20,124 bases of DNA from Candidatus Neomicrothrix sp. UBA825. GTDB lineage: Bacteria; Actinomycetota; Acidimicrobiia; Acidimicrobiales; UBA8592. Location of the stretch: NCBI GenBank assembly GCA_002295705.1, contig DBHP01000109.1, positions 1,295 to 21,418 on the forward strand. The letters run 5' to 3'. The position numbers and the translations under genes are program-made. Position 1 is the stretch's first letter. Each line of letters begins with the position of its first letter. Below the pieces are notes generated by a model. It was not told the DNA's origin. It ran no database searches and was given only the letters and a program-made list of their open reading frames with translations. Shown one piece after another: positions 13,349 through 20,124 of this stretch.

Positions 13349-14007
13349 TGAAAGATATTGAGGAAATTCGGTCTTTTCGGAGAAGCGGGAAATTCATGAA
13401 TATCTTTTCAAAGTTTTTTTCAAAACATGATTTTCAAACAGAACTAGACCTCCCCAAATCCTCCCCCATTATCTTCGCTGCTAATCACCGAAGCTTTTTT
13501 GATGTCATTATTGCATGGGCCTTCTTTTCTTTGAGCGGGGTTAATTGTCATTGCCTCATCCGAGCTGACTTATTCACTAAGCCGCTTATGGGTTCATGGC
13601 TGCGAAAAAATGGTTGCATCGCAACATCAAGAAATACTAAGGAGGAAGCTGAAATCCAAGCTATTGAGAAGTTAAAAGCAGGTTATGCCGTTGCAATTAT
13701 GCCTGAGGGGAGACTCGTACCACCTGCAGATAGACCTGAGGGCGTGGGACAAGGGCGCCCTGGGATCTCTCGAATTGCTCGAGCTACAGGGGCCACAATT
13801 GTCCCGGTCGCTATTACCGGAAGTGATCTTGTATGGCCACTTGGTAAAGGGTTCCCCGTTCCACGCCTTAAACGCCCGGTAATAAAAGTTCGCTTTGGAG
13901 CACCGTTTGACCTTCAGTCCGATGATCACATTAATAATGCAAATGTCATTATGCAACGAATAAAGAGTCTTTTAGATTCAATGACAGGTCCTAAACATAC
14001 TTCCTAG
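13345..14007 (+). CDS. PlsC-like 1-acyl-sn-glycerol-3-phosphate acyltransferase family protein
   Basis: A 220-residue protein with the acyltransferase motifs in order: NHRSFFD (H48 and D53, the catalytic HX4D), GSWLRKNGCIATSR (block II), PEGRLVPP (E121-G122-R123, block III, phosphate binding) and TIVPVAITGS (P154, block IV). It transfers an acyl group from acyl-CoA or acyl-ACP to a glycerol-phosphate-type or other acceptor at the membrane. It lacks a clear transmembrane helix, though the N-terminus (FMNIFSKFF) may associate peripherally. Start ATG 13345 overlaps the crotonase stop as ATGA, with GGGGGA just upstream. The stop TAG shares the palindrome CTAG with the stop of the convergent aldo/keto reductase. 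Whether this is the housekeeping lysophosphatidate acyltransferase or a pathway-specific one is not resolved. Confidence 0.9.
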   Translation: MMKDIEEIRSFRRSGKFMNIFSKFFSKHDFQTELDLPKSSPIIFAANHRSFFDVIIAWAFFSLSGVNCHCLIRADLFTKPLMGSWLRKNGCIATSRNTKEEAEIQAIEKLKAGYAVAIMPEGRLVPPADRPEGVGQGRPGISRIARATGATIVPVAITGSDLVWPLGKGFPVPRLKRPVIKVRFGAPFDLQSDDHINNANVIMQRIKSLLDSMTGPKHTS

Positions 14008-14996
14008 CGCTGGTCATCTCCCTGGCGAAAGACCATCGTGATTTCATTTATTGCATGAACTAAGTCATCCGTTAACGGATTCTTCACAGCGTTAATGGCA
14101 TCATCCAACTGTGATGGTTTAGTAGCTCCAACGATAGGAGATGTAATGGCAGGATTTGCAAGAACCCAACCGACAGCGAGGTGCGCAAGAGTAATGTCGG
14201 CTTGCTTTGCTAACGGTTTAAGCGCATCCACAGTATCGTGCATCATGTCATTCCAGTATCTATCTAGATACCGGTCCCCCTGCCCACCTTGCAAAGTGAA
14301 TCTTGACCCATCTTCAGGCCCGCTACGTTTGTGCTTACCTGTTAAAAGACCTCCGGCAAGGGGGTTGTAAGGGATTACGCCAATATCTGAGAATTTGCAC
14401 AAATCAAGAAGTTCGCGTTCAGGCTGGCGAAATAGGAGATTGTAACGGGGCTGAACTACATCAAATCGAATTGTTTTTGATAGTGATGCCTCACCTACCG
14501 TTAACGCCAACAACCAGGCTGGGTAGTTACTACATCCCGCATACAGTATTTTTCCTTGCCGTACTAGGTCATCTAAAGCTCCCAAAGTCTCATCAATCGG
14601 AGTTTCATAGTCAGGAAAATGAACTTGGTAAAGATCAATATAGTCAGTTTGAAGCCTTCTGAGAGAGTCTTCCACGGAATCCACAATATTTCGTCTACTG
14701 GCACCTCCCTGCCATGGATTTTTTCCAGTCGGAGCCCAGAACTTAGTGGCAAGCACAATATCCTCTCTGCGTCCTTTCATCCATCGTCCAATAATGTTCT
14801 CCGTTTCACCTACTAATTCTGGAACACCATTCGCTGGATATATATCAGCAGTATCAATAAATGAAATACCTGCATCCAAGGCATAGTCAAGAATTGCGTG
14901 GGACATGCTTTCATCACATTGATTCCCAAATGTCATAGTTCCAAGGCACAACCGAGAAACTTTCAGACCTGTTCTTCCTAAACGTTTATGCTCCAT
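14004..14996 (-). CDS. Aldo/keto reductase
   Basis: A 330-residue (beta/alpha)8-barrel reductase. The catalytic tetrad is complete: D48 and Y53 in FIDTADIYPANG, K85 in ATKFWAP and H126 in YQVHFPD. The start MEHKRLGRTGLKVSRLCLGTMTFG is typical of the KCNAB/YhdN/tas-like branch. The C-terminal SPIVGATKPSQL (286-297) is the NADPH adenosine-phosphate loop. It reduces an aldehyde or ketone with NADPH in the cytoplasm. The start has GGAAG with good spacing. The gap to the upstream split-barrel gene is 14 bases and no terminator is seen, so MaoC, split-barrel protein and reductase form one operon. The stop interlocks with the PlsC stop. Confidence 0.95.
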   Translation of the reverse strand: MEHKRLGRTGLKVSRLCLGTMTFGNQCDESMSHAILDYALDAGISFIDTADIYPANGVPELVGETENIIGRWMKGRREDIVLATKFWAPTGKNPWQGGASRRNIVDSVEDSLRRLQTDYIDLYQVHFPDYETPIDETLGALDDLVRQGKILYAGCSNYPAWLLALTVGEASLSKTIRFDVVQPRYNLLFRQPERELLDLCKFSDIGVIPYNPLAGGLLTGKHKRSGPEDGSRFTLQGGQGDRYLDRYWNDMMHDTVDALKPLAKQADITLAHLAVGWVLANPAITSPIVGATKPSQLDDAINAVKNPLTDDLVHAINEITMVFRQGDDQR

Positions 14997-15010
14997 ATTC
15001 TTCCATTCTC

Positions 15011-15394
15011 TTATATTGTTTGGCAGTCAGAACCGCACGAGTGATCATTGCCTGCAAGGTTCTGAGCAGGCCGATGTAAAATTCCGGAGTCAAAAGATAT
15101 CTTCCAAACTGAACCACTACCATCAAAATTTTCGTGTTTTGAGGCAATTCCATCAATAATTAGGCTGTAGCCGCCTAACTCCTTGGGGGGCCAAAGCATT
15201 GTTACATGAGGACAGTTTTCTAGATTTTTTGTTCCTCGTTTGCCAACCGTAAAAATAAGATCATTTTTATCAATAGCGAAGGTTAAGTTTGCTACGTGTG
15301 GATGATTATCCGCAATAGCTGAAATAAGGTAGGTTGACGATCCATACTCCTTTATTGTTTTGTGAATGTCTTTTGCCGTTACGGGAATACTCAT
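15011..15394 (-). CDS. Pyridoxamine-5'-phosphate-oxidase-like split-barrel protein with CxxxC tail
   Basis: A 127-residue small split-barrel protein. STYLISAIADNHPHVANLTF, DLIFTVGKRGTKNLENCPHV and YSLIIDGIAS are the strands and turns typical of FMN-, F420- or haem-binding PNPOx-like proteins. The known families bind a flavin-type cofactor and reduce or oxidise small molecules; which cofactor is used here is not clear. The C-terminus ends HSCGSDCQTI, with two Cys spaced CxxxC next to a His, which is unusual for the fold and could bind metal or form a disulfide. ATG 15394 is chosen because it overlaps the upstream MaoC stop as ATGA; ATG 15418 would add 8 residues within the MaoC gene. Confidence 0.8.
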   Translation of the reverse strand: MSIPVTAKDIHKTIKEYGSSTYLISAIADNHPHVANLTFAIDKNDLIFTVGKRGTKNLENCPHVTMLWPPKELGGYSLIIDGIASKHENFDGSGSVWKISFDSGILHRPAQNLAGNDHSCGSDCQTI

Positions 15395-15864
15395 GTAAAA
15401 ACTGTCCGGCCTATCCATTCAGCGATAAGCGCAGGTTTTTCTTGTCCCTCAATTTCAACTGTCATTAGTCGTGTCATATCAATTGCGTTCCCTTTTAGGA
15501 CAACATCTATTGTTTGCGAAGTTGCACGTATTCGGGAGCCAGCGGGAACGGGATTTATGAACCTGACCTTATTTAATCCATAGTTAACTCCCATGAGAAC
15601 TCCATCAAGTCGCGGAGTGTCAACGGGAATAGTTGTAGATAAATGAACAAGCATTGATAAGGTCAAGAAACCATGCGCAACTGTTCCACCAAAAGGCGTT
15701 TGTGCTGCGCGTTCAGGATCTATATGGATAAATTGGTGATCCAGCGTTGTATCAGCGAAGTCGTTTATTCGTTCTTGTGTCAGTTCAAACCAGTCACCAG
15801 CTACAGGGTCTACCCCTATTGAAGACTGCATTGATTCGTATGCTTTCTGCGCGTTCTCGCTCAT
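15391..15864 (-). CDS. MaoC-like / NodN-type (R)-specific enoyl-CoA hydratase family protein
   Basis: A 157-residue single hot-dog domain. The hydratase-2 motif is seen as LDHQFIHIDPERA, with the catalytic pair D42 and H47 in the expected D-x4-H spacing. It is followed by PFGGTVAHGFLTLSM, the NodN-like signature. The family adds water to 2-enoyl-CoA giving (R)-3-hydroxyacyl-CoA, or acts on related thioesters; many close relatives have unknown substrates. AGGAG lies a few bases before ATG 15864. It is coupled to the split-barrel gene by ATGA. The 121-base upstream gap, shared with the divergent DinB gene, is AT-rich around 15931-15952 and probably holds promoters, but I could not place -35/-10 boxes with confidence. 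Confidence 0.93.
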   Translation of the reverse strand: MSENAQKAYESMQSSIGVDPVAGDWFELTQERINDFADTTLDHQFIHIDPERAAQTPFGGTVAHGFLTLSMLVHLSTTIPVDTPRLDGVLMGVNYGLNKVRFINPVPAGSRIRATSQTIDVVLKGNAIDMTRLMTVEIEGQEKPALIAEWIGRTVFT

Positions 15865-15985
15865 ATGTTCTCCTAGTCCAACACAAGATTAGACCCTCAA
15901 ATTGATCTATTGAAATCCAAACGTTCCATCTTGAGAAAAACTTTTTAAATATGCGAAATCGCTTAATTACTGCTATCCATTCATT

Positions 15986-16597
15986 GTGGCAACTTTTCCT
16001 GACCCATTACGGATCCTAGACCTAGCTCAAACTCGTGCTGCTTCGGTCCTTGCGTCAGTTAACCACGACCAACTTGATCTTCCTACCCCATGTGATGAAT
16101 GGTCTGTAAGAGATGTCATAAATAAACTCGTAGCCTCGACTCTTCTTTTCACATCTTTTGGAAGAAGAGAAGATGGTGATCCAAATCTAGATTTAATCAA
16201 CCCGAAAGACCTCATAGGCAATGACCCGCTAGGGATATTTAACTCAGCTGCGTTGGAATGCAGAGCAGCTTGGAGATCTCCCGGCGCTCTTGACGGGATG
16301 GCAACCTCGACTATCGGAGAAGCGAAGGCACGCTCTGTGCTTAACGCAAGAATATTTGATACGACAGTTCTAAGCTGGGATATAAGCAAAGCTTGCACAG
16401 TAGAGCACTATATAGATGAGGAACAGGCATCCTATGTTCTTCGAGTAGCGAATGCTCTCGTACCGGCAGTTCGGTCTCACAATAGGGAACGCTATAAAGA
16501 GCCTATTTCCTTCACAGAAAGCTCTTCAGATCTTGAGAAGCTTATTTCCGTAACGGGTCGTGATCCTAAGTGGAAGTCGTCAGTTCAGACTGATTAA
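15986..16597 (+). CDS. TIGR03086/DinB-like (mycothiol-dependent maleylpyruvate isomerase family) protein with degenerate metal site
   Basis: A 203-residue four-helix-bundle protein. LDLPTPCDEWSVRDVINKL (30-48) is the strongly conserved N-terminal block of the actinobacterial TIGR03086/MDMPI group, and FDTTVLSWDISKA (124-136) is the second block. In metal-binding members the first block has His at the position of K47 and the second has an acid-x3-His pair; here it is D125 and L129. Two ligands are thus replaced, and a bound metal is unlikely. Function is unknown; enzymatic relatives use mycothiol. The start is a GTG at 15986. The stop TAA interlocks with that of the convergent acyl-CoA dehydrogenase. 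The family supports actinobacterial origin. Confidence 0.85.
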   Translation: MATFPDPLRILDLAQTRAASVLASVNHDQLDLPTPCDEWSVRDVINKLVASTLLFTSFGRREDGDPNLDLINPKDLIGNDPLGIFNSAALECRAAWRSPGALDGMATSTIGEAKARSVLNARIFDTTVLSWDISKACTVEHYIDEEQASYVLRVANALVPAVRSHNRERYKEPISFTESSSDLEKLISVTGRDPKWKSSVQTD

Positions 16598-17826
16598 CTT
16601 CTGGGGACCTCAATCCAAGGTACTTCTTTATCAACTCTGGGCTCTCCGGGTAGTCCGAGAACTTGTTCACCCAAGATATTACGCATAATTTCTGAAGTTC
16701 CGCCTTCGATTGAATTGGCTCGCACTCTTAGAAAAGCGTAACGGGGCCCGTGGATTGAACCATCTGTAGATAACAACTCTGGACGGCGGAACGTGTAGTC
16801 ATAATCAATTTGCCCCTCTGGACCCATGAGATCAAGACACAATTCATAAATAGCTTTATTAAGTTCGGCGGAAGCAAGTTTTCCGATTGATCCTTCCGGT
16901 CCAGGGTTTCCAGCTTTTGCCGCCACCGATGCACGTTGGTTTGTAAGACGAAGTGCCTCAGCTTTAGCCCATAAATTCATTAATCTGTCCTGACTAGCTT
17001 TATTTCTTCTATCTTCAGGTAAAGATTGCCAGAGCTCTACCGCATCGCTTATCGGGCCCATGCCTGGCTTGGATGTGCTTCCCCCGCTACTTCCCCCTAT
17101 CGCTGACCTTTCATTCATTAGTGTTGTTAGCGAAACTCTCCACCCTTCACCAATATCACCGATTCTCTGACTATCAGGTATTCTAACTTCTGTAATGTAG
17201 ACCTCATTAAATTCAGCTTCACCAGTTATCTGGCGCAAGGGTCTTACTTCAACACCTTCGGCATGCATGTCTAAAGCAAAGTAAGTCATTCCTTTGTGCT
17301 TGGGTAATTCAGGATTACTTCGTGTAACTAGCATTCCCCAATCACCAAGATGAGCTAAAGTGTTCCAAACTTTCTGCCCACTAACAACCCACTCGTCTCC
17401 ATCCCGTTCAGCTTTACAGGCAAGGCCAGCGAAATCAGAGCCAGCTCCAGGCTCTGAAAAAAGTTGACACCATCTTTCTTCACCGGTGAACATGGGTTTT
17501 AGAAAACGCTCTTTTTGTTCTTGCGTTCCATGAGTAGAGATAGTGGGGCCAGCAAGGGACATAAAGAAGGTCGTTGGGTCAGTAGGCGCAGCTCCGGCTT
17601 CACGCATTCTTCGCTCAATAACCTTTTGAAGGTTCGGTCGGTAGCCCATTCCCCCTTGACCTGCGGGAAAATGAATCCATGCTAGGCCTGCATCAAATCG
17701 GGCAGATCGAAAAGCAATATCTTCCATCTCTTGAGGGTTGAACTCTTCTAGAAATTCATCAATTTTGAGATTCAGAGCCTTCTCTGATTGCTCCATGGTC
17801 AAGCCCTTATCAAGTTTGTTGCTCAT
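16594..17826 (-). CDS. Acyl-CoA dehydrogenase
   Basis: A 410-residue flavoprotein of the acyl-CoA dehydrogenase family. The FAD/substrate signature reads LFSEPGAGSDFAGL (122-135), followed by VVSGQKVWNTLAH (147-159). The C-terminal block has RANSIEGGTSEIMRNILGEQ, in which E374 is in the position of the catalytic base in many bacterial FadE-type enzymes. It oxidises acyl-CoA to 2-enoyl-CoA, passing electrons to an electron-transfer flavoprotein. The start is supported by AAAGGA about 6 bases before ATG 17826. It lies 38 bases after tsaD with no terminator between, so it may be co-transcribed from the tsaB cluster. Chain-length specificity cannot be told. Confidence 0.95.
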   Translation of the reverse strand: MSNKLDKGLTMEQSEKALNLKIDEFLEEFNPQEMEDIAFRSARFDAGLAWIHFPAGQGGMGYRPNLQKVIERRMREAGAAPTDPTTFFMSLAGPTISTHGTQEQKERFLKPMFTGEERWCQLFSEPGAGSDFAGLACKAERDGDEWVVSGQKVWNTLAHLGDWGMLVTRSNPELPKHKGMTYFALDMHAEGVEVRPLRQITGEAEFNEVYITEVRIPDSQRIGDIGEGWRVSLTTLMNERSAIGGSSGGSTSKPGMGPISDAVELWQSLPEDRRNKASQDRLMNLWAKAEALRLTNQRASVAAKAGNPGPEGSIGKLASAELNKAIYELCLDLMGPEGQIDYDYTFRRPELLSTDGSIHGPRYAFLRVRANSIEGGTSEIMRNILGEQVLGLPGEPRVDKEVPWIEVPRS

Positions 17827-17864
17827 GTATATCCTTTCGTTGGATTTATCAGTACTTTTAATAA

Positions 17865-18863
17865 CTACTCAGGTATTCGTAGGTTGGGATCCGCACCTGT
17901 CGCTAGGTCACTAGGGCCATCGTGTTTGAAGCGCCTCCATGCTGCTGCTCCAATCATCGCAGCATTATCAGTGCAATACGACCTGCTTGGAATAAAAGGT
18001 TTAAGTCCCTCTTTAGGACACGCATCGAGGATTGCCTCTCGAAGTCTAGAGTTTGCCGCTACTCCACCACCGATGCAAACACTTACCGCATTCTCGTCTT
18101 TAGCGGCACGAATTGTTTTAGTAACAAGTACCTCTACCACAGCCTCCTGAAAGGATGCTGCAATATTCTCGTCTAGTTCATCTGGGTTTTTCCGCACATA
18201 ATTGATTACAGCCGTCTTAAGGCCGCTAAAACTAAAATCGTAACCTTCACCGATCATTGGCCGTGGAAAGCTTATTTCAGCTTGACCGGAAGTCGCTAAC
18301 TTATCAATGATTGGGCCACCGGGATAGCCTAAACCTAAGTAACGAGCTACTTTGTCATACGCCTCACCTGCTGCGTCATCAAGCGTTTGTCCTAAAACCC
18401 TGTAGGTCAAATGCTTGTCCATCGAGACCAGCATCGTGTGACCTCCCGAGACGAGCAGGATGATCATAGGAAGCTCAAGATCTGGCTCTTCCAAGAAGCT
18501 TGAGTACAAATGCCCTTCAAGATGGTTGACGCCAATAAATGGCTTATTCCAAACGAGAGCTAACGATTTTGCTGCGCTAACACCAACAAGAAGCGAGCCA
18601 ATCAAACCAGGTCCGCGCGTTGCTGCGACTAAATCTAGATCATGATGCTCTATTCCTGCCTCGATCAAGGTTTGGGCAATTACCGGCGTAATAAGGTCTA
18701 CATGGGCTCGACTTGCTACTTCCGGAACTACCCCTCCGTACCTAGCATGGATATCAACTTGACTACTAACAACAGATGAGAGGACGTGTTTTCCGTCCGC
18801 TACAACAGCAGCAGCAGTTTCATCACATGATGTTTCAATTGCAAGCACGAGGCCTTGAGTCAT
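17865..18863 (-). CDS. tsaD: tRNA N6-threonylcarbamoyladenosine transferase TsaD
   Basis: A 332-residue ASKHA-fold protein that transfers the threonylcarbamoyl group from threonylcarbamoyl-AMP to A37 of ANN-decoding tRNAs, working with TsaB and TsaE in bacteria. The metal-binding motif NHLEGH (H114, H118) and D299 in CTDNAAM match E. coli H111, H115 and D300. VLAIETSCDET at the start, SGGHT (139-143) and CIGGGVAANSRLR are the phosphate-binding loops. Length is normal for the bacterial form. The start overlaps the rimI stop as ATGA. It is a housekeeping gene, expected in nearly every bacterium. Confidence 0.98.
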   Translation of the reverse strand: MTQGLVLAIETSCDETAAAVVADGKHVLSSVVSSQVDIHARYGGVVPEVASRAHVDLITPVIAQTLIEAGIEHHDLDLVAATRGPGLIGSLLVGVSAAKSLALVWNKPFIGVNHLEGHLYSSFLEEPDLELPMIILLVSGGHTMLVSMDKHLTYRVLGQTLDDAAGEAYDKVARYLGLGYPGGPIIDKLATSGQAEISFPRPMIGEGYDFSFSGLKTAVINYVRKNPDELDENIAASFQEAVVEVLVTKTIRAAKDENAVSVCIGGGVAANSRLREAILDACPKEGLKPFIPSRSYCTDNAAMIGAAAWRRFKHDGPSDLATGADPNLRIPE

Positions 18864-19393
18864 TGCTTTGCATCTCCATAAACTGCTGTAGGTAATTTTA
18901 ATTCAATTTCTGAAAGTCTATCTGCTAGAGTCCCCTGTTGAAGATTTTCAAGCGTCATGACGATTGCATCTTCATTATCAGCTTGATAGTAACCTCGACG
19001 AAGACCCACTGGAGCAAAACCAAACTTTCGGTATAGACCTTGAGCCGGTTTATTAGAAGCACGAACCTCAAGAGTTATGGTTTCAATATCCTCAAAAAGA
19101 TCATCAACTTCTTTTAGCATTTGGAGTAATAGAAGTGACCCAACACCAGAACACCGATGAGGCTTCTTGGTCGCAACCGTTGTGATATGGAAATCTGTAT
19201 GAGCTAGTAATCCTCCGATAAAACCAACCAGTTGTATTCCTTTAAAAGCTCCGAGATAAATTCTATGAAGGCGGGAAAGTTCTAGCTTCCATAAAGATCG
19301 AGACCAGGGCTCGGCAAATGAATCTTGATCGAGCGCATGAAGATCCTTAATATCATCCAGAGTTAGTGCTCTAACTTCCAAGCCGTGGCTCAT
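18860..19393 (-). CDS. rimI: Ribosomal protein S18 alanine N-acetyltransferase RimI
   Basis: A 177-residue GNAT acetyltransferase. The CoA pyrophosphate loop is HRCSGVGSLLL (79-89, R-x-x-G-x-G). EVRASN (109-114) and LYRKFGF (120-126) supply the RimI catalytic pair by spacing, E109 and Y121, as E103 and Y115 in E. coli. GLRRGYYQADNEDAIVMTL is the RimI C-terminal signature. It acetylates the N-terminus of S18; related proteins in archaea and actinobacteria can be broader. It has about 25 extra residues at the C-terminus compared with the 148-residue E. coli form. It sits between tsaB and tsaD with ATGA overlaps on both sides, a common arrangement. Confidence 0.95.
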   Translation of the reverse strand: MSHGLEVRALTLDDIKDLHALDQDSFAEPWSRSLWKLELSRLHRIYLGAFKGIQLVGFIGGLLAHTDFHITTVATKKPHRCSGVGSLLLLQMLKEVDDLFEDIETITLEVRASNKPAQGLYRKFGFAPVGLRRGYYQADNEDAIVMTLENLQQGTLADRLSEIELKLPTAVYGDAKQ

Positions 19394-20094
19394 CTATCAA
19401 CACGCCTCTTTTGCTTATCGATCTCTAGTGCATCTGGTTTTCTTAGGTAAAGGGGCTTGAGTTCCGATGGCTTTACAAAATCTTCACGAAGAGCTTTAGC
19501 ATGTGCCAGCTGAACGAGAGACGAGGCTGAAGGAAATGCAAGACCTGGTTCTGCCGGCTCTACCCCTTTAAGGTCCTTGAAATGATCGGCATAGCGAATA
19601 GCCCCATCCCCAACAAGCTGAACTTCATCGTTTGAGGCAAGCAACTCAGCAGAGAGATCCTCCGGTGATGTAACCGCTGGCTCAGAAATTCTTTGGATAC
19701 CGCCAGGAACTTGACGATAATTAGCGTGAAATATCTCATCTCGTCGCGCATCGACTGCTGCAACAATCAACTTTTGACAGTGCCGAATGGGGTATGCGAC
19801 CAAATCAAGACTAGTGACTCCGATCATGGGAATATTCAGTCCAAACGCAATCGAAACCGCTGATGTGACGCCTACACGTAAGCCCGTATAAAGTCCGGGT
19901 CCTATATCAACGGCTACAACACTAATTTCCTGAAGTCCAACCCGAGCCTGTTCGCATACAAACTCTATTTGCGGAGTTAAGTTTTCAGCATGTCTCTTTC
20001 CTCTTGACGAGTGAGCCGATGCCAAAACACCCTCATGACCCCCTATTGCGCACCCGACCTGAGACGTGGAACTCTCTATTCCTAGAATCAGCAT
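19390..20094 (-). CDS. tsaB: tRNA threonylcarbamoyladenosine biosynthesis protein TsaB
   Basis: A 234-residue protein, the non-catalytic partner of TsaD in t6A formation. LILGIESSTSQVGCAI at the N-terminus and VAVDIGPGLYTGLRVGVTSA (61-80) are diagnostic TsaB stretches. VAAVDARRDEIFHANY (about 110-126) is the second conserved block. Length is typical. The start ATG 20094 has an AAAGGG-like sequence about 10 bases upstream. Its stop overlaps the rimI start as ATGA. Confidence 0.96.
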   Translation of the reverse strand: MLILGIESSTSQVGCAIGGHEGVLASAHSSRGKRHAENLTPQIEFVCEQARVGLQEISVVAVDIGPGLYTGLRVGVTSAVSIAFGLNIPMIGVTSLDLVAYPIRHCQKLIVAAVDARRDEIFHANYRQVPGGIQRISEPAVTSPEDLSAELLASNDEVQLVGDGAIRYADHFKDLKGVEPAEPGLAFPSASSLVQLAHAKALREDFVKPSELKPLYLRKPDALEIDKQKRRVDR

Positions 20095-20124
20095 TTAGAT
20101 AAACCCTTTGCTTCAAGTATCTCC
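20088..20124 (-). CDS. Possible 3' end of an upstream gene (tsaE position)
   Basis: In one minus-strand frame the edge reads EILEAKGLSKC and ends with TGA at 20088-20090, overlapping the tsaB start by 7 bases. In actinobacteria tsaE often precedes tsaB, so this could be its C-terminus. Eleven residues are too few to recognise a family. Another frame has a stop at 20113-20115, so the true reading frame is uncertain. Confidence 0.3.
   Translation of the reverse strand, partial: EILEAKGLSKC

Noticed and set aside
16027..16398. Minus-strand frame of 123 codons opposite the DinB/TIGR03086 gene
   Set aside because: The plus strand carries the conserved family blocks; the antisense frame has none.
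1..20124. Search for CRISPR repeats, tRNA/rRNA genes, IS ends, toxin-antitoxin pairs, defence or prophage genes
   Set aside because: No repeated spacers, no cloverleaf, no transposase or terminal inverted repeats, and no recognisable defence proteins were seen by eye; nearly all sequence is accounted for by metabolic and housekeeping genes.

Overview
The window reads as a compact piece of bacterial chromosome with base composition near the middle of the range, very short intergenic gaps and no mobile elements. The family mix suggests an actinobacterium: a TIGR03086/mycothiol-isomerase-type DinB protein, a fused HMG-CoA-synthase-like/OB-fold protein, a MarP-like serine protease, and many crotonase, MaoC and acyl-CoA dehydrogenase genes. 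A low-to-mid-GC, possibly marine lineage such as Acidimicrobiia would fit. That placement is inference from family content; there is no rRNA or other phylogenetic marker except the tsaB-rimI-tsaD block.

Left third (1-9063), a catabolic accessory block. An edge-truncated luciferase-like flavin monooxygenase follows an SDR dehydrogenase on the minus strand. Divergent to these is a dienelactone-hydrolase-like gene translationally coupled to a crotonase-fold gene that lacks both hydratase glutamates. Then come a four-histidine carotenoid oxygenase (minus) and a divergent EamA exporter, with two palindromes between them. A minus-strand run follows: a Rieske non-haem iron oxygenase, a fused HMG-CoA-synthase-like/OB-fold protein without the usual catalytic Cys or zinc cysteines, and an SCP2-type thiolase with its catalytic residues intact. 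Together these look like oxidation and CoA-dependent chain shortening of an isoprenoid, apocarotenoid, steroid-like or aromatic substrate. The substrate itself cannot be read from sequence.

Middle (9064-14007). A membrane-anchored MarP-like serine protease is divergent from a RarD-type transporter. A small exported helical protein follows, with a terminator-like hairpin behind it. Next is a tight plus-strand operon of MDR-family quinone-oxidoreductase-like reductase, enoyl-CoA hydratase and PlsC-like acyltransferase.

Right third (14004-20124). A minus-strand operon encodes a MaoC-like hydratase, a split-barrel flavin-type protein with a CxxxC tail, and an aldo/keto reductase. A lone DinB/TIGR03086 protein with a degenerate metal site is on the plus strand. 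The housekeeping tRNA-t6A/ribosome-modification cluster tsaB-rimI-tsaD runs on the minus strand and reads toward an acyl-CoA dehydrogenase.

Most co-directional neighbours overlap by ATGA, TTGA or TAATG. Three convergent pairs have interlocked or abutting stop codons (TAATTA, CTAG, TTAA). No tRNA, rRNA, CRISPR, IS or phage gene was seen. I found no convincing wholly new system. The strongest candidate for follow-up is the thiolase plus catalytically altered HMGCS-OB fusion pair, which resembles a two-gene version of the archaeal thiolase/DUF35/HMGCS complex.
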